From assembly GCA_042088665.1 (NCBI GenBank), contig JBELMB010000170.1:1-11043 (forward strand): a stretch of 11,043 bases of DNA, given 5' to 3'. The notes below the pieces were generated by a model. It was not told the origin of the DNA, searched no databases, and was given only the letters and a program-made list of their open reading frames with translations. This DNA comes from JBELMB01 sp042088665. GTDB taxonomy: Bacteria; Pseudomonadota; Alphaproteobacteria; Rhodobacterales; Rhodobacteraceae. Positions 1 to 6,178 of the stretch are shown piece after piece (positions within the stretch are counted from its first letter, which is position 1; every line of letters starts with the position of its first letter). Position numbers and translations under genes: made by a program.

Positions 1-1560
1 CCAGTCGATATCGCGTCGGACGACGGTCAGGTCGGGCTGCGCGCGACGGGGCAGGTGGTGCTCTTCGAAGGCTTCCTCAAGGTCTACGAAGAGGGCCGGG
101 ACGAGCCCATCGAGGATGACGACAAGCGCTTGCCGCAGCTGTCGGCGGGTGAGCCTGCGGCCTTTGATGCGGGCGCGCTGAAAGCGTCTTTTGCCAAGGC
201 CACGGACCAGCCAGCGTCGACCAAGGGGCCCTCCGCCGTGCTTTCGGCGGATGGCGCCACCCTTGGAACGCAAAGCTTTACCCAGCCGCCGCCGCGCTAC
301 ACGGAGGCCACACTGGTCAAGCGGATGGAGGAGTTGGGCATCGGGCGGCCCTCCACCTATGCCTCCATCGTGACCACGATTCAGGACCGCGAATACGTCC
401 GCAAGGAACAGAACCGCCTGATCCCCGAGGACAAGGGGCGGATCGTAACGATCTTTCTGCTGAACTTCTTCAAACGCTACGTGCAGTATGATTTCACTGC
501 CGCGATGGAAGATGAGCTGGATCAGGTCAGCGCGGGGGAGTCGGACTACAAGGCTCTGCTCGAACGCTTCTGGCGCGATTTCAGCGCGGCGATTGGCGAA
601 ACCTCCGAGCTGCGCATTTCCGAAGTGCTCGACGTGCTGGACGAGGCGCTGGCGCCGCAACTCTATCCGCCGCGTGACGACGGCGGCAACCCGCGCACCT
701 GTCCGAAGTGCGGGCTGGGCCAGTTGCACCTGAAAACCTCGCGCACGGGGGGATTTGTCGGCTGCGGCAATTACCCGGAATGCACCTACACCCGGCCCAT
801 CGCTGGAGAGGGCGCCGAGGGCGAAGAGCGGCTGTTGGGCGAACACGAAGGCGAGGAAATCTGGCTCAAGGCGGGCCGTTTCGGCCCCTATGTCCAGCGC
901 GGCGAACCGACACCTGAAAACAAGAAGCCACCGCGCGCATCGCTTCCAAAGGCCCGCGGGCAATATCTGCCCGGCTGGGAGCCGGACGGCATGACGCTGG
1001 AAAAGGCGCTGACCCTTCTGACGCTGCCGCGCGAGATCGGGATGCATCCGGACGGTGGCGTGATCTCATCCAATCTGGGCCGTTTCGGACCCTACATCAT
1101 GCACACCTTGCCCGAGGCGGAAAAGCCGACCTACGTCAACCTGAAGGAATTTCAGGAGGTTTTCGAGATCGGCATGAACCGCGCGGTGGAACTGCTCGCG
1201 GAAAAGCGCGCCAACCCGGGGCGTGGTCGCGGTGCCGCGGCCAAGGCGCTTCGCGAGTTGGGTGACCATCCAGAGAGCGGTGGCAAGGTCTCCGTCATGG
1301 AAGGGCGCTATGGTCCCTATGTGAAATGGGACAAGATCAACGCGACCCTGCCCGACGACGTGAAGCCGGAGGATCTGACCATGGCGCAGGCGGTCGATCT
1401 GATCGCGGAGCGCGCCAAGAAGACCGGCAAGAAAGCCCCAGCGAAAAAGGCCGCACCGAAAAAGGCGGCGGCCAAGAAAGCACCGGCAAAAAAGGCTGCC
1501 GCCAAGAAGCCGGCAGCCAAGAAGGCCTCTACCAGCAAAGCCGCGCCGAAGGCGGAGTGA
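1..1560 (+). CDS. topA: DNA topoisomerase I, C-terminal part (5' end outside window)
   Basis: Type IA topoisomerase, which relaxes negative supercoils. The frame is open from base 1, so the gene begins upstream; about 519 residues are visible, roughly 60% of a usual ~870-residue TopA. The Toprim domain and the catalytic tyrosine lie outside the window. Visible residue ~95 begins the family motif PPRYTEATLVKRMEELGIG followed by RPSTYASI, part of the core. Residues 234-261 form a C4 zinc ribbon (CPKC, then two Cys at 255 and 261). Three C-terminal repeats follow, with G-R-F/Y-G-P-Y cores at about residues 292, 360 and 435. The last ~45 residues (from about 473) are a Lys/Ala tail built from AKKA-type units. 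In other bacteria such basic tails aid DNA binding and processivity (family knowledge). Stop TGA at 1558-1560. Identity is very secure; only the N-terminus is unseen. Confidence 0.97.
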   Translation, partial: PVDIASDDGQVGLRATGQVVLFEGFLKVYEEGRDEPIEDDDKRLPQLSAGEPAAFDAGALKASFAKATDQPASTKGPSAVLSADGATLGTQSFTQPPPRYTEATLVKRMEELGIGRPSTYASIVTTIQDREYVRKEQNRLIPEDKGRIVTIFLLNFFKRYVQYDFTAAMEDELDQVSAGESDYKALLERFWRDFSAAIGETSELRISEVLDVLDEALAPQLYPPRDDGGNPRTCPKCGLGQLHLKTSRTGGFVGCGNYPECTYTRPIAGEGAEGEERLLGEHEGEEIWLKAGRFGPYVQRGEPTPENKKPPRASLPKARGQYLPGWEPDGMTLEKALTLLTLPREIGMHPDGGVISSNLGRFGPYIMHTLPEAEKPTYVNLKEFQEVFEIGMNRAVELLAEKRANPGRGRGAAAKALRELGDHPESGGKVSVMEGRYGPYVKWDKINATLPDDVKPEDLTMAQAVDLIAERAKKTGKKAPAKKAAPKKAAAKKAPAKKAAAKKPAAKKASTSKAAPKAE

Positions 1561-1902
1561 GCCGCTGACGATACTGGCAAAGACTGCGGCGACGCCGGGC
1601 TTTGCCGAGACAGAGCACCTTGTGGCTGCGGATCTGGGCCGGGTGGCGTTCGGGTCGAAACCGGCCCGAATGGCTGGCCGGGGCGCAGCCGGGCAGGCCT
1701 TCGGCACGACATGAATGAACCCGGAACTTGCGCTTTGTGCGCGCGACGTGCCGGGAATTCTGCATGGATCGCCTCTGCGCGGCTGAGGGCGCGCGCGGGC
1801 AAGGCGCAGGCCACGTCTGCTGGACGCCATAAAGACGAACATCGATCGGCATGGATAATTCTGACGCGGGCGGATGTGATCGACAGCAATCCAAGGCCGG
1901 GC

Positions 1903-1938
1903 GTGTTTTACCAGTGCGAGGGTTTTTGCCAGTGCGAA
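1903..1938. repeat. Two tandem 18-bp direct repeats
   Basis: The block TTTTACCAGTGCGA (1906-1919) recurs as TTTTGCCAGTGCGA (1924-1937), spaced 18 bp start to start. The full 18-bp units match at about 14 positions. They lie about 155 bp upstream of the scoA start. They could be a direct-repeat regulator site or a chance local duplication; no regulator can be named. Confidence 0.45.
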
Positions 1939-2029
1939 CAGGGCGTTTGAGGCCGCTCGCACCGATTGTTGGCTTGGAAAAAGCGTATGGAATGCAGGTT
2001 TCGCAGGATGCTGTGGTGCGGCAATCAGT

Positions 2030-2060
2030 TTGACTCTGCCCGCCGGGGGCGGCACAGAAT
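2030..2060 (+). promoter_or_regulatory. Weak candidate sigma-70 promoter for the sco operon
   Basis: TTGACT at 2030-2035 is a good -35 match. The best -10 like hexamer is CAGAAT at 2055-2060, giving a long 19-bp spacer filled with a GC-rich imperfect inverted repeat. An initiation site near 2067 would give a ~25-base leader to the scoA start. The wide spacing and poor -10 make this tentative. Confidence 0.22.
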
Positions 2061-2091
2061 GCCGCATATTCGGAGTCAGGGGAGTATTTCC

Positions 2092-2796
2092 ATGAAAAAG
2101 GTCTACGGCTCGGCGGCAGAGGCGCTCGACGGCCTGTTGCACGACGGGATGCTGATTGCGGCGGGCGGATTCGGGCTTTGTGGCATTCCAGAGCTTCTGA
2201 TCGACGCCATCGTCGAGAGCGGGGTCAAGGATTTGACCGTGGCCTCCAACAACGCGGGCGTGGATGACTTCGGTCTCGGCAAACTGCTGGCGACCAAGCA
2301 GGTCAAGAAGATGATGTCGTCCTATGTGGGCGAGAACGCTGAATTCATGCGTCAATACCTGTCCGGGGAACTGGAACTCGAGTTCAACCCGCAAGGCACC
2401 CTCGCCGAGCGCATGCGCGCCGGTGGCTGTGGCATCCCGGGGTTCTACACCGCGACGGGTGTGGGCACGGTGATCGCCGACGGCAAGGAAGTGAAAAGCT
2501 GGGGTGGCAAGGATTACATCCTCGAAGAGGGCATCTTTGCGGATCTGGCCATCGTCAAGGCGTGGAAGGCCGACACGACCGGCAACTGCATCTTCCGCAA
2601 GACTGCGCGCAACTTCAATCCGCCGGCGGCCATGTGTGGCAAGTTCTGCGTGATGGAAGTCGAGGAGATCGTCGAACCCGGCGCATTGGAGGGCGACGCG
2701 ATCCATCTGCCGGGCATCTACGTGCACCGGATCATTCAGGGCGAGCACGAAAAGCGGATCGAGCAGCGGACGGTGCGTTCGCGCGAGGACGCCTGA
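2092..2796 (+). CDS. scoA: 3-oxoacid CoA-transferase, subunit A
   Basis: Alpha subunit of the family I CoA-transferase that moves CoA from succinyl-CoA to acetoacetate (SCOT), giving acetoacetyl-CoA for ketone-body and PHB-derived carbon use. The product is 234 aa, the usual subunit length. The N-terminus carries CoA-transferase signature 1: DGMLIAAGGFGLCGIPE at residues 18-34, with the GGF and GxP core. The start at 2092 (MKKVYG) is chosen over an upstream in-frame Met at 1966 because AGGGGAG at 2078-2084 lies 7 bases before it and similarity begins there. The stop TGA overlaps the next ATG by one base, implying translational coupling. The catalytic Glu is supplied by the partner subunit, encoded two genes downstream. 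Substrate could in principle be another 3-oxoacid such as 3-oxoadipate, but nearby PHB genes favour acetoacetate. Confidence 0.94.
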   Translation: MKKVYGSAAEALDGLLHDGMLIAAGGFGLCGIPELLIDAIVESGVKDLTVASNNAGVDDFGLGKLLATKQVKKMMSSYVGENAEFMRQYLSGELELEFNPQGTLAERMRAGGCGIPGFYTATGVGTVIADGKEVKSWGGKDYILEEGIFADLAIVKAWKADTTGNCIFRKTARNFNPPAAMCGKFCVMEVEEIVEPGALEGDAIHLPGIYVHRIIQGEHEKRIEQRTVRSREDA

Positions 2797-3191
2797 TGAA
2801 CACGCCGCAGATCTCGGGCGTCTCACCGGTTGTGCCGGTGAAAGACGTCCCTGCATCTGCGAAGTTCTACGCAGAGTCCCTTGGGTTCGATGTGACCCTT
2901 GGACAAGGCAGCGACTTTTATGCGCTGGTCAGCCGTGGCCCCCTGATGATCGGTTTGATCAAGGCCGCGGATGCCACGGCGCTGGAGGCCACGGCCAGCA
3001 ATATCTCGGCCCAGCTTTGGGTCGAGGATCTGGACGCGCTCTGGTCCGAGATCCAACCAAGGTCAGAGGCCTTCCCCGGGGGGCCGCTTGGGCCGCCGGT
3101 GGATCGCGACTACGGGGTCAGAGAGCTTCATGTCAAAGACCCGGATGGGTTCTTGATGATTTTTACGCAGATCGACAGGCAAGCGGCCTGA
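2796..3191 (+). CDS. VOC-fold (glyoxalase/bleomycin-resistance-like) protein
   Basis: 131-aa single-domain vicinal oxygen chelate protein. The N-terminus shows the typical betaalpha start (VVPVKDVPASAKFYAESLGF), and the C-terminus has the family's ELHVKDPDGFLMIF pattern. The usual metal ligands appear absent: no His where the first strand normally carries one, and the terminal Glu position after DPDG is hydrophobic. It therefore resembles bleomycin-resistance-type or non-metal VOC proteins more than a true glyoxalase I (inference from motif reading). The ATG at 2796 overlaps the scoA stop by one base; the in-frame upstream extension lies inside scoA and is not coding. Its job between the two CoA-transferase subunits is unknown. 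Confidence 0.85.
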   Translation: MNTPQISGVSPVVPVKDVPASAKFYAESLGFDVTLGQGSDFYALVSRGPLMIGLIKAADATALEATASNISAQLWVEDLDALWSEIQPRSEAFPGGPLGPPVDRDYGVRELHVKDPDGFLMIFTQIDRQAA

Positions 3192-3221
3192 GGCCCTTGT
3201 TCCTTTCGGGAGGATATCAAA

Positions 3222-3536
3222 ATGGCAAAGTTCATTTTTGCATACCACGGCGGCGGCATGCCAGAGACCGAAGAGGCCCAGCAGGCTTCGATGGCGGCGT
3301 GGGGCGCGTGGATGGAAAGCAACAAGGACGCGCTCGCCGATCCGGGTAATCCTGTCGGTCTTTCGAAAACCGTGCAGGCCGACGGCAGCGTTGCTGACAA
3401 TGGCGGGTCAAACCCGTTGTCGGGCTACACGATCATCGAGGCAGGGGATATGGACGCGGCGCTTGCCATCGCGTCGGCCTGCCCGATCCTGCAAGATGGC
3501 GGCTCGGTCGAAGTCGCCCCGATCATGGAGATGTAA
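3222..3536 (+). CDS. YciI-like (YCII-related domain) protein
   Basis: 104-aa protein with a ferredoxin-like alpha/beta pattern of the YCII-related family. The N-terminus reads MAKFIFAYHGG; the C-terminal half reads SGYTIIEAGDMDAALAIA and then CPILQDGGSVEVAPI, matching the usual layout of this family. The commoner DGPF stretch seen in many homologues is replaced by GGSNPLSG. Family members are mostly of unknown function, with suggested small-molecule lyase or hydrolase roles. A strong ribosome binding site GGGAGGA (3208-3214) lies 7 bases before the ATG. The gene ends 2 bases before scoB, so it is certainly part of the same operon. No specific substrate can be given. Confidence 0.82.
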   Translation: MAKFIFAYHGGGMPETEEAQQASMAAWGAWMESNKDALADPGNPVGLSKTVQADGSVADNGGSNPLSGYTIIEAGDMDAALAIASACPILQDGGSVEVAPIMEM

Positions 3537-3538
3537 TC

Positions 3539-4162
3539 ATGCCTTGGGATCGCAATCAGATGGCCGCGCGCGCGGCTCAGGAACTGGACGACGGCATGTA
3601 TGTGAACCTCGGCATCGGGATCCCGACGCTGGTGGCGAACTACGTGGGTGACAAGGACATCACCCTGCAGTCGGAAAACGGCATGCTGGGCATGGGTCCG
3701 TTCCCCTTTGACGGGGATGAGGATCCGGACCTGATCAACGCCGGCAAGCAGACCATCACGGAGCTTGACCGGACTTCCTATTTCGACAGCGCGACCAGCT
3801 TTGGCATGATCCGCGGTGGCAAGATCGCCGCGGCGATCCTTGGCGCCATGGAAGTGGCCGAAAACGGCGATCTGGCGAACTGGATGATTCCCGGCAAGCT
3901 CGTAAAGGGCATGGGCGGTGCGATGGATCTCGTGGCCGGTGTCGGCAAGGTGATCGTCGTCATGGACCACACCAACAAGCATGGCGCATCCAAGGTCCTC
4001 AAGGCATGCACCCTGCCGCTGACCGGCACGGGGGTGGTGGATCGCATCATCACCAATCTCGGCGTACTGGACGTTGTCGAAGGCGGTTTGCGGATCATCG
4101 AATGCGCCGATGGCGTCACCGAGGAAGACCTGCGCGCCGCCACCGAGGCGACGTTTGTCTGA
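3539..4162 (+). CDS. scoB: 3-oxoacid CoA-transferase, subunit B
   Basis: Beta subunit of succinyl-CoA:3-oxoacid CoA-transferase, 207 aa, a normal family length. CoA-transferase signature 2 is exact: LQSENGMLG at residues 43-51, with Glu46 as the expected nucleophile that forms the enzyme-CoA thioester. A second family feature is the N-terminal YVNLGIGIPTLVANY segment. The start at 3539 is backed by GGAG (3527-3530) 8 bases upstream, inside the end of the YciI-like gene. It forms the active enzyme with ScoA, yet 742 bases and two small genes separate the two subunit genes. The last 8 bases overlap the TTG start of the following GNAT gene. Confidence 0.95.
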   Translation: MPWDRNQMAARAAQELDDGMYVNLGIGIPTLVANYVGDKDITLQSENGMLGMGPFPFDGDEDPDLINAGKQTITELDRTSYFDSATSFGMIRGGKIAAAILGAMEVAENGDLANWMIPGKLVKGMGGAMDLVAGVGKVIVVMDHTNKHGASKVLKACTLPLTGTGVVDRIITNLGVLDVVEGGLRIIECADGVTEEDLRAATEATFV

Positions 4163-4445
4163 CCCGGTCATCGAACATGAACGCAGCGGTTCCAAAGGCC
4201 GCTACGTTCTGCACCGCGACGGTGCCGAGGCCGATCTGACCTATTCCGTTTTGTCGGAAACCATGGTGATCGCGGATCACACCGGGGTGCCGGACAGCCT
4301 GCGCGGCACCGGTGCCGGTCTGGCGCTCGCGACACGGCTGGTCGAGGACGCCCGGGCGCAGGGGTTCAAGATCGTCCCGCTGTGCCCCTTTGTGAAATCG
4401 CAGGCCTTGCGACATCCGGAATGGGCGGATGTCATCGCCGGTTAA
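4155..4445 (+). CDS. Small GNAT-type N-acetyltransferase (COG2388/YidJ-like)
   Basis: 96-aa minimal acetyltransferase of the Acetyltransf_CG (COG2388) group. The acetyl-CoA pyrophosphate-binding loop is visible at residues 50-55 (RGTGAG). It is followed by the hallmark C-terminal pattern of this group: KIVPLCPFVKS (72-82) and HPEWADV (87-93). No ATG precedes these motifs in frame except an internal Met at residue 37, too late for a full domain. I therefore place the start at TTG 4155, with GAGG at 4145-4148 six bases upstream. This overlaps scoB by 8 bases, consistent with coupling and with the last place in the operon. The acceptor substrate of this family is not established. Start confidence is lower than identity confidence. 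Confidence 0.88.
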   Translation: MSDPVIEHERSGSKGRYVLHRDGAEADLTYSVLSETMVIADHTGVPDSLRGTGAGLALATRLVEDARAQGFKIVPLCPFVKSQALRHPEWADVIAG

Positions 4446-4477
4446 CGCTTTCGTTTTTCGGAAGGGGGCGGCGCACA

Positions 4478-4496
4478 TCACCCGTTATGCGGGTGA
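4478..4496 (+). terminator. Possible terminator of the sco operon
   Basis: Perfect 7-bp stem TCACCCG / CGGGTGA with a 5-base loop, 33 bases after the GNAT stop. The T-rich run (ATATATTTTT) starts about 9 bases after the stem instead of directly after it, so as an intrinsic terminator it is imperfect. Confidence 0.4.
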
Positions 4497-4528
4497 CTTC
4501 TGCATATATTTTTGGCAGTCTGCGAATT

Positions 4529-4545
4529 CCCTTGCATTGCAAGGG
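4529..4545. promoter_or_regulatory. Perfect inverted repeat CCCTTGCATTGCAAGGG
   Basis: 8-bp arms around a single central T, about 90 bases upstream of the exported-protein gene at 4634. A one-base loop cannot fold well as RNA, so a DNA-binding-protein site is more likely than a terminator. The core TTGCA-T-TGCAA has some TGC likeness to the PhaR-type sites at phaP and phaC but lacks the CTGC/GCAG half-sites, so I do not assign a regulator. Confidence 0.45.
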
Positions 4546-4633
4546 GGGGTGGCCTCCCACTTGGCCCGTTCATCTATGTTTTGTGTGTCCTGTTTTCGGA
4601 CGCTTTTGCTTTCTTTCATAAAAGGATACTTCG

Positions 4634-4897
4634 ATGCGCTTCTTGATTGTTGTGGCCGCTCTCGGCCTGTCTGCTTCTGCGGCCTCGGCTGGTCCGCTGA
4701 CCTGTTGGTACAATGCGTCCGGCGAATTTACCGGCGCTGACGGGGGCAGCCAGGGGGTGCCTGAGTCAAGCTGGGGCCAGTCCCATGCGATCCCGCGTCC
4801 GGGCGGCGGATCCGGTGACTATGCCTACCTGATCGTCTTGCCGACCTACGAAAGCGGCAACGATTGCCCAAGCAACGCGCAGATCTCTGCGGGATAA
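4634..4897 (+). CDS. Small exported protein, function unknown
   Basis: 87 aa. Residues 1-19 form a clean Sec signal peptide: MRF, a hydrophobic LIVVAALGL core and an A-S-A cleavage site before Gly20. The mature ~68-residue protein has two cysteines (24 and 78), one near each end, suited to a single disulfide in the periplasm. The middle is rich in Gly, Ser and Pro. A good ribosome binding site AAGGA (4622-4626) lies 7 bases upstream. I recognise no domain. The signal peptide and binding site argue that it is a real gene. It lies downstream of a perfect inverted repeat and upstream of another exported protein, but a 218-base gap between them suggests separate units. Confidence 0.72.
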   Translation: MRFLIVVAALGLSASAASAGPLTCWYNASGEFTGADGGSQGVPESSWGQSHAIPRPGGGSGDYAYLIVLPTYESGNDCPSNAQISAG

Positions 4898-5115
4898 GCG
4901 ATCCATGGATGGCGGCGCGACCTTGACCTCCTGTCCTGAAAGCAAGGATGGGGATTTCCGCGTCGCCTGACTGCCCCGCACGGGGGGACGTCACCCCTCA
5001 TCCGGCCTTGGGGCGCGGTGCTGGGGGGCCGCATATGTGGTTTACGGCAAGCCGAACCGGCGACGAGCGATGCAATCGCCGAGGCCTGTTCTCCCAACCT
5101 TTCAAAGGATCAGAT
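4898..5115. other. Spacer between the two exported-protein genes
   Basis: 218 bases with no supported ORF. It includes a GC-rich hairpin-prone stretch around 4974-4998 (CCCCG/CGGGG and a GACGTC-centred near-palindrome), which could act as an attenuator or weak terminator but has no T-run. AAAGGA at 5104-5109 is the ribosome binding site of the next gene. Confidence 0.45.
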
Positions 5116-5961
5116 ATGACATTTATTGCCCATGCGGCGCGGTCTTTTTGCCTGTTCGTGATGGCGCTCGCCCTGCCGGCAGCCGCCGATGGTGTCTACC
5201 CGCTGCACGATGTTTCCGGCGCCTATCTTGGCGATGTCGAGATTTACGGCGACGTGATCGATCAGAACGGCACTCCCTACGCGGAGTTTCAGATGACCAG
5301 TCTGGGTCTGGTCTTCTACATTCCGCCAGAAGCCGCTTATGTGGAGATGTCGCAATCCAACCCGATCCTGCGCGGTCGCACACCGTTCTACGGCTTTTGG
5401 GTCGGTTACCGCCCCGAGCAAAGCGGCCCATGGCAGACCTGCAGCCGTGGGGTGAAGGTGGATCCCAACGGGCATAGATATGGGCTGTGGGGTGATCTGC
5501 GCTGGACCAATTCGATGACCCCGGACGGAGATCTGGCGTTTACCGTGGATCTGGGGCGCTGCGGCGATCAGATCCGGCCATGGGCGCGCCATCAGCCGAC
5601 ACCAGTTGCGGCGCCACGGCCGTCTTATGTGCCGCGCCGCTTGTCTGTGGTACAGGATGTCTGTGGTAACGCGTCGGATCTGGCCATGCGCGCGGATGGG
5701 TGTTCCGAAGTGATCGCGCATCCGGAGGCCACGCTTGATGACGTCTCTGGTGCGTTCTGGACGCGGGCCTACGTGCGCTGCGGGGGCTTGGCCTCGGATC
5801 TGGAGGTCATGTCCGACCTCATGGCGGCGGTGCGCCTCGACACGGCGACATGGCAGCAATATTACGCGCGGATCGGGTTTTACTCCGGGCCCGTCGATGG
5901 GCGGATTGGTCCCGCGCTGGTGGCGGCGGTCAACAGCTACGTAAAGGACGGCTGCCGCTGA
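5116..5961 (+). CDS. Exported Cys-rich protein with a peptidoglycan-binding-like C-terminus
   Basis: 281 aa. The start at 5116 is chosen because AAAGGA lies 6 bases upstream and a signal peptide follows at once: Arg9, a hydrophobic FCLFVMALAL core, and A-A-A cleavage after residue 24. An upstream in-frame Met at 4948 would bury the signal. The mature protein has six cysteines, compatible with disulfides in the periplasm. Residues ~25-160 are a Tyr/Gly-rich domain I do not recognise, followed by a Pro/Arg-rich linker near 160-175. The last ~36 residues (from W246) read like half of a PG_binding_1 module: WQQYYARIGFYSGPVDGRIG then a helix, ending in a Cys. The role may be at the cell envelope (inference). 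No close neighbour explains it. Confidence 0.75.
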   Translation: MTFIAHAARSFCLFVMALALPAAADGVYPLHDVSGAYLGDVEIYGDVIDQNGTPYAEFQMTSLGLVFYIPPEAAYVEMSQSNPILRGRTPFYGFWVGYRPEQSGPWQTCSRGVKVDPNGHRYGLWGDLRWTNSMTPDGDLAFTVDLGRCGDQIRPWARHQPTPVAAPRPSYVPRRLSVVQDVCGNASDLAMRADGCSEVIAHPEATLDDVSGAFWTRAYVRCGGLASDLEVMSDLMAAVRLDTATWQQYYARIGFYSGPVDGRIGPALVAAVNSYVKDGCR

Positions 5962-6039
5962 CGGCGGTGCGTGACCGACCTGACAGAGGCATGCCTGCCG
6001 TCACGGCGCAGCGCATGTCGCGCGAGTCAGGGCAGGCCC

Positions 6040-6072
6040 AAAACCCGGGCAAAACTCGGGCAAAACCCGTCC
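6040..6072. repeat. Three tandem 11-bp repeats
   Basis: AAAACCCGGGC, AAAACTCGGGC and AAAACCCGTCC stand head to tail at 6040-6050, 6051-6061 and 6062-6072. The unit length is close to one helical turn with A-tracts in phase, so the stretch may be slightly curved. It lies between convergent genes, just beyond the phaP terminator. Function unknown. Confidence 0.55.
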
Positions 6073-6086
6073 AGACACCCGAACAG

Positions 6087-6117
6087 AAAAAGGGGCAGGA
6101 TCCGAAGATCCTGCCCC
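6087..6117 (-). terminator. Strong intrinsic terminator of phaP
   Basis: Perfect 11-bp stem GGGGCAGGATC (6092-6102) / GATCCTGCCCC (6107-6117). Read on the minus strand the loop is TTCG, an extra-stable tetraloop, and the stem is followed directly by five Ts (A-run 6087-6091 on plus). It ends about 60 bases past the phaP stop. On the plus strand the tail is only a weak TTTT 5 bases away, so it mainly serves phaP. Confidence 0.9.
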
Positions 6118-6178
6118 AGCATTTTGCGCCAAATGGGAGGAGAGGGCGCAAAAGTCGTGTCAGCCCGAAGGCTGAATG

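Larger units (their letters stand above)
1561..2091. other. 531-base intergenic region between topA and scoA
   Basis: No convincing gene. The longest plus-strand ORF inside (1711-1950, 79 codons) has no Shine-Dalgarno sequence, a very Arg/Ala-rich composition typical of a GC-rich shadow frame, and no recognisable motif. Minus-strand frames run on into the antisense of topA. The region holds an 18-bp tandem direct repeat (1903-1938) and, at its right end, a weak promoter candidate and the ribosome binding site of scoA. I see no clear topA terminator with a T-run. Confidence 0.6.
4446..4633. other. Spacer between the sco operon and an exported-protein gene
   Basis: 188 bases, clearly more AT-rich than the neighbours, with no ORF of merit. 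It contains two hairpin-forming inverted repeats (4478-4496 and 4529-4545, listed separately) and AAGGA at 4622-4626, the ribosome binding site of the next gene, 7 bases before its ATG. Confidence 0.55.
5962..6178. other. Convergent spacer between the 281-aa gene and phaP
   Basis: 217 bases with no gene. It contains a three-copy 11-bp tandem repeat (6040-6072) and a strong hairpin terminator serving phaP (6087-6117). The right part (6118-6178) is phaP 3' untranslated sequence. Confidence 0.6.

Noticed and set aside
1711..1950. 79-codon plus-strand ORF in the topA-scoA gap
   Set aside because: No Shine-Dalgarno sequence, Arg/Ala-rich noise composition, no motif. It could be a remnant but nothing supports coding.
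1066..2856. 596-codon open frame on the minus strand
   Set aside because: It is antisense to topA, the spacer and scoA, with Arg/Ala/Leu-rich sequence, no binding site and no family motif; a GC-rich shadow.
4478..4545. Two nearby inverted repeats as a mobile-element or phage attachment remnant
   Set aside because: The repeats differ in sequence, and no transposase, integrase or target duplication is present.
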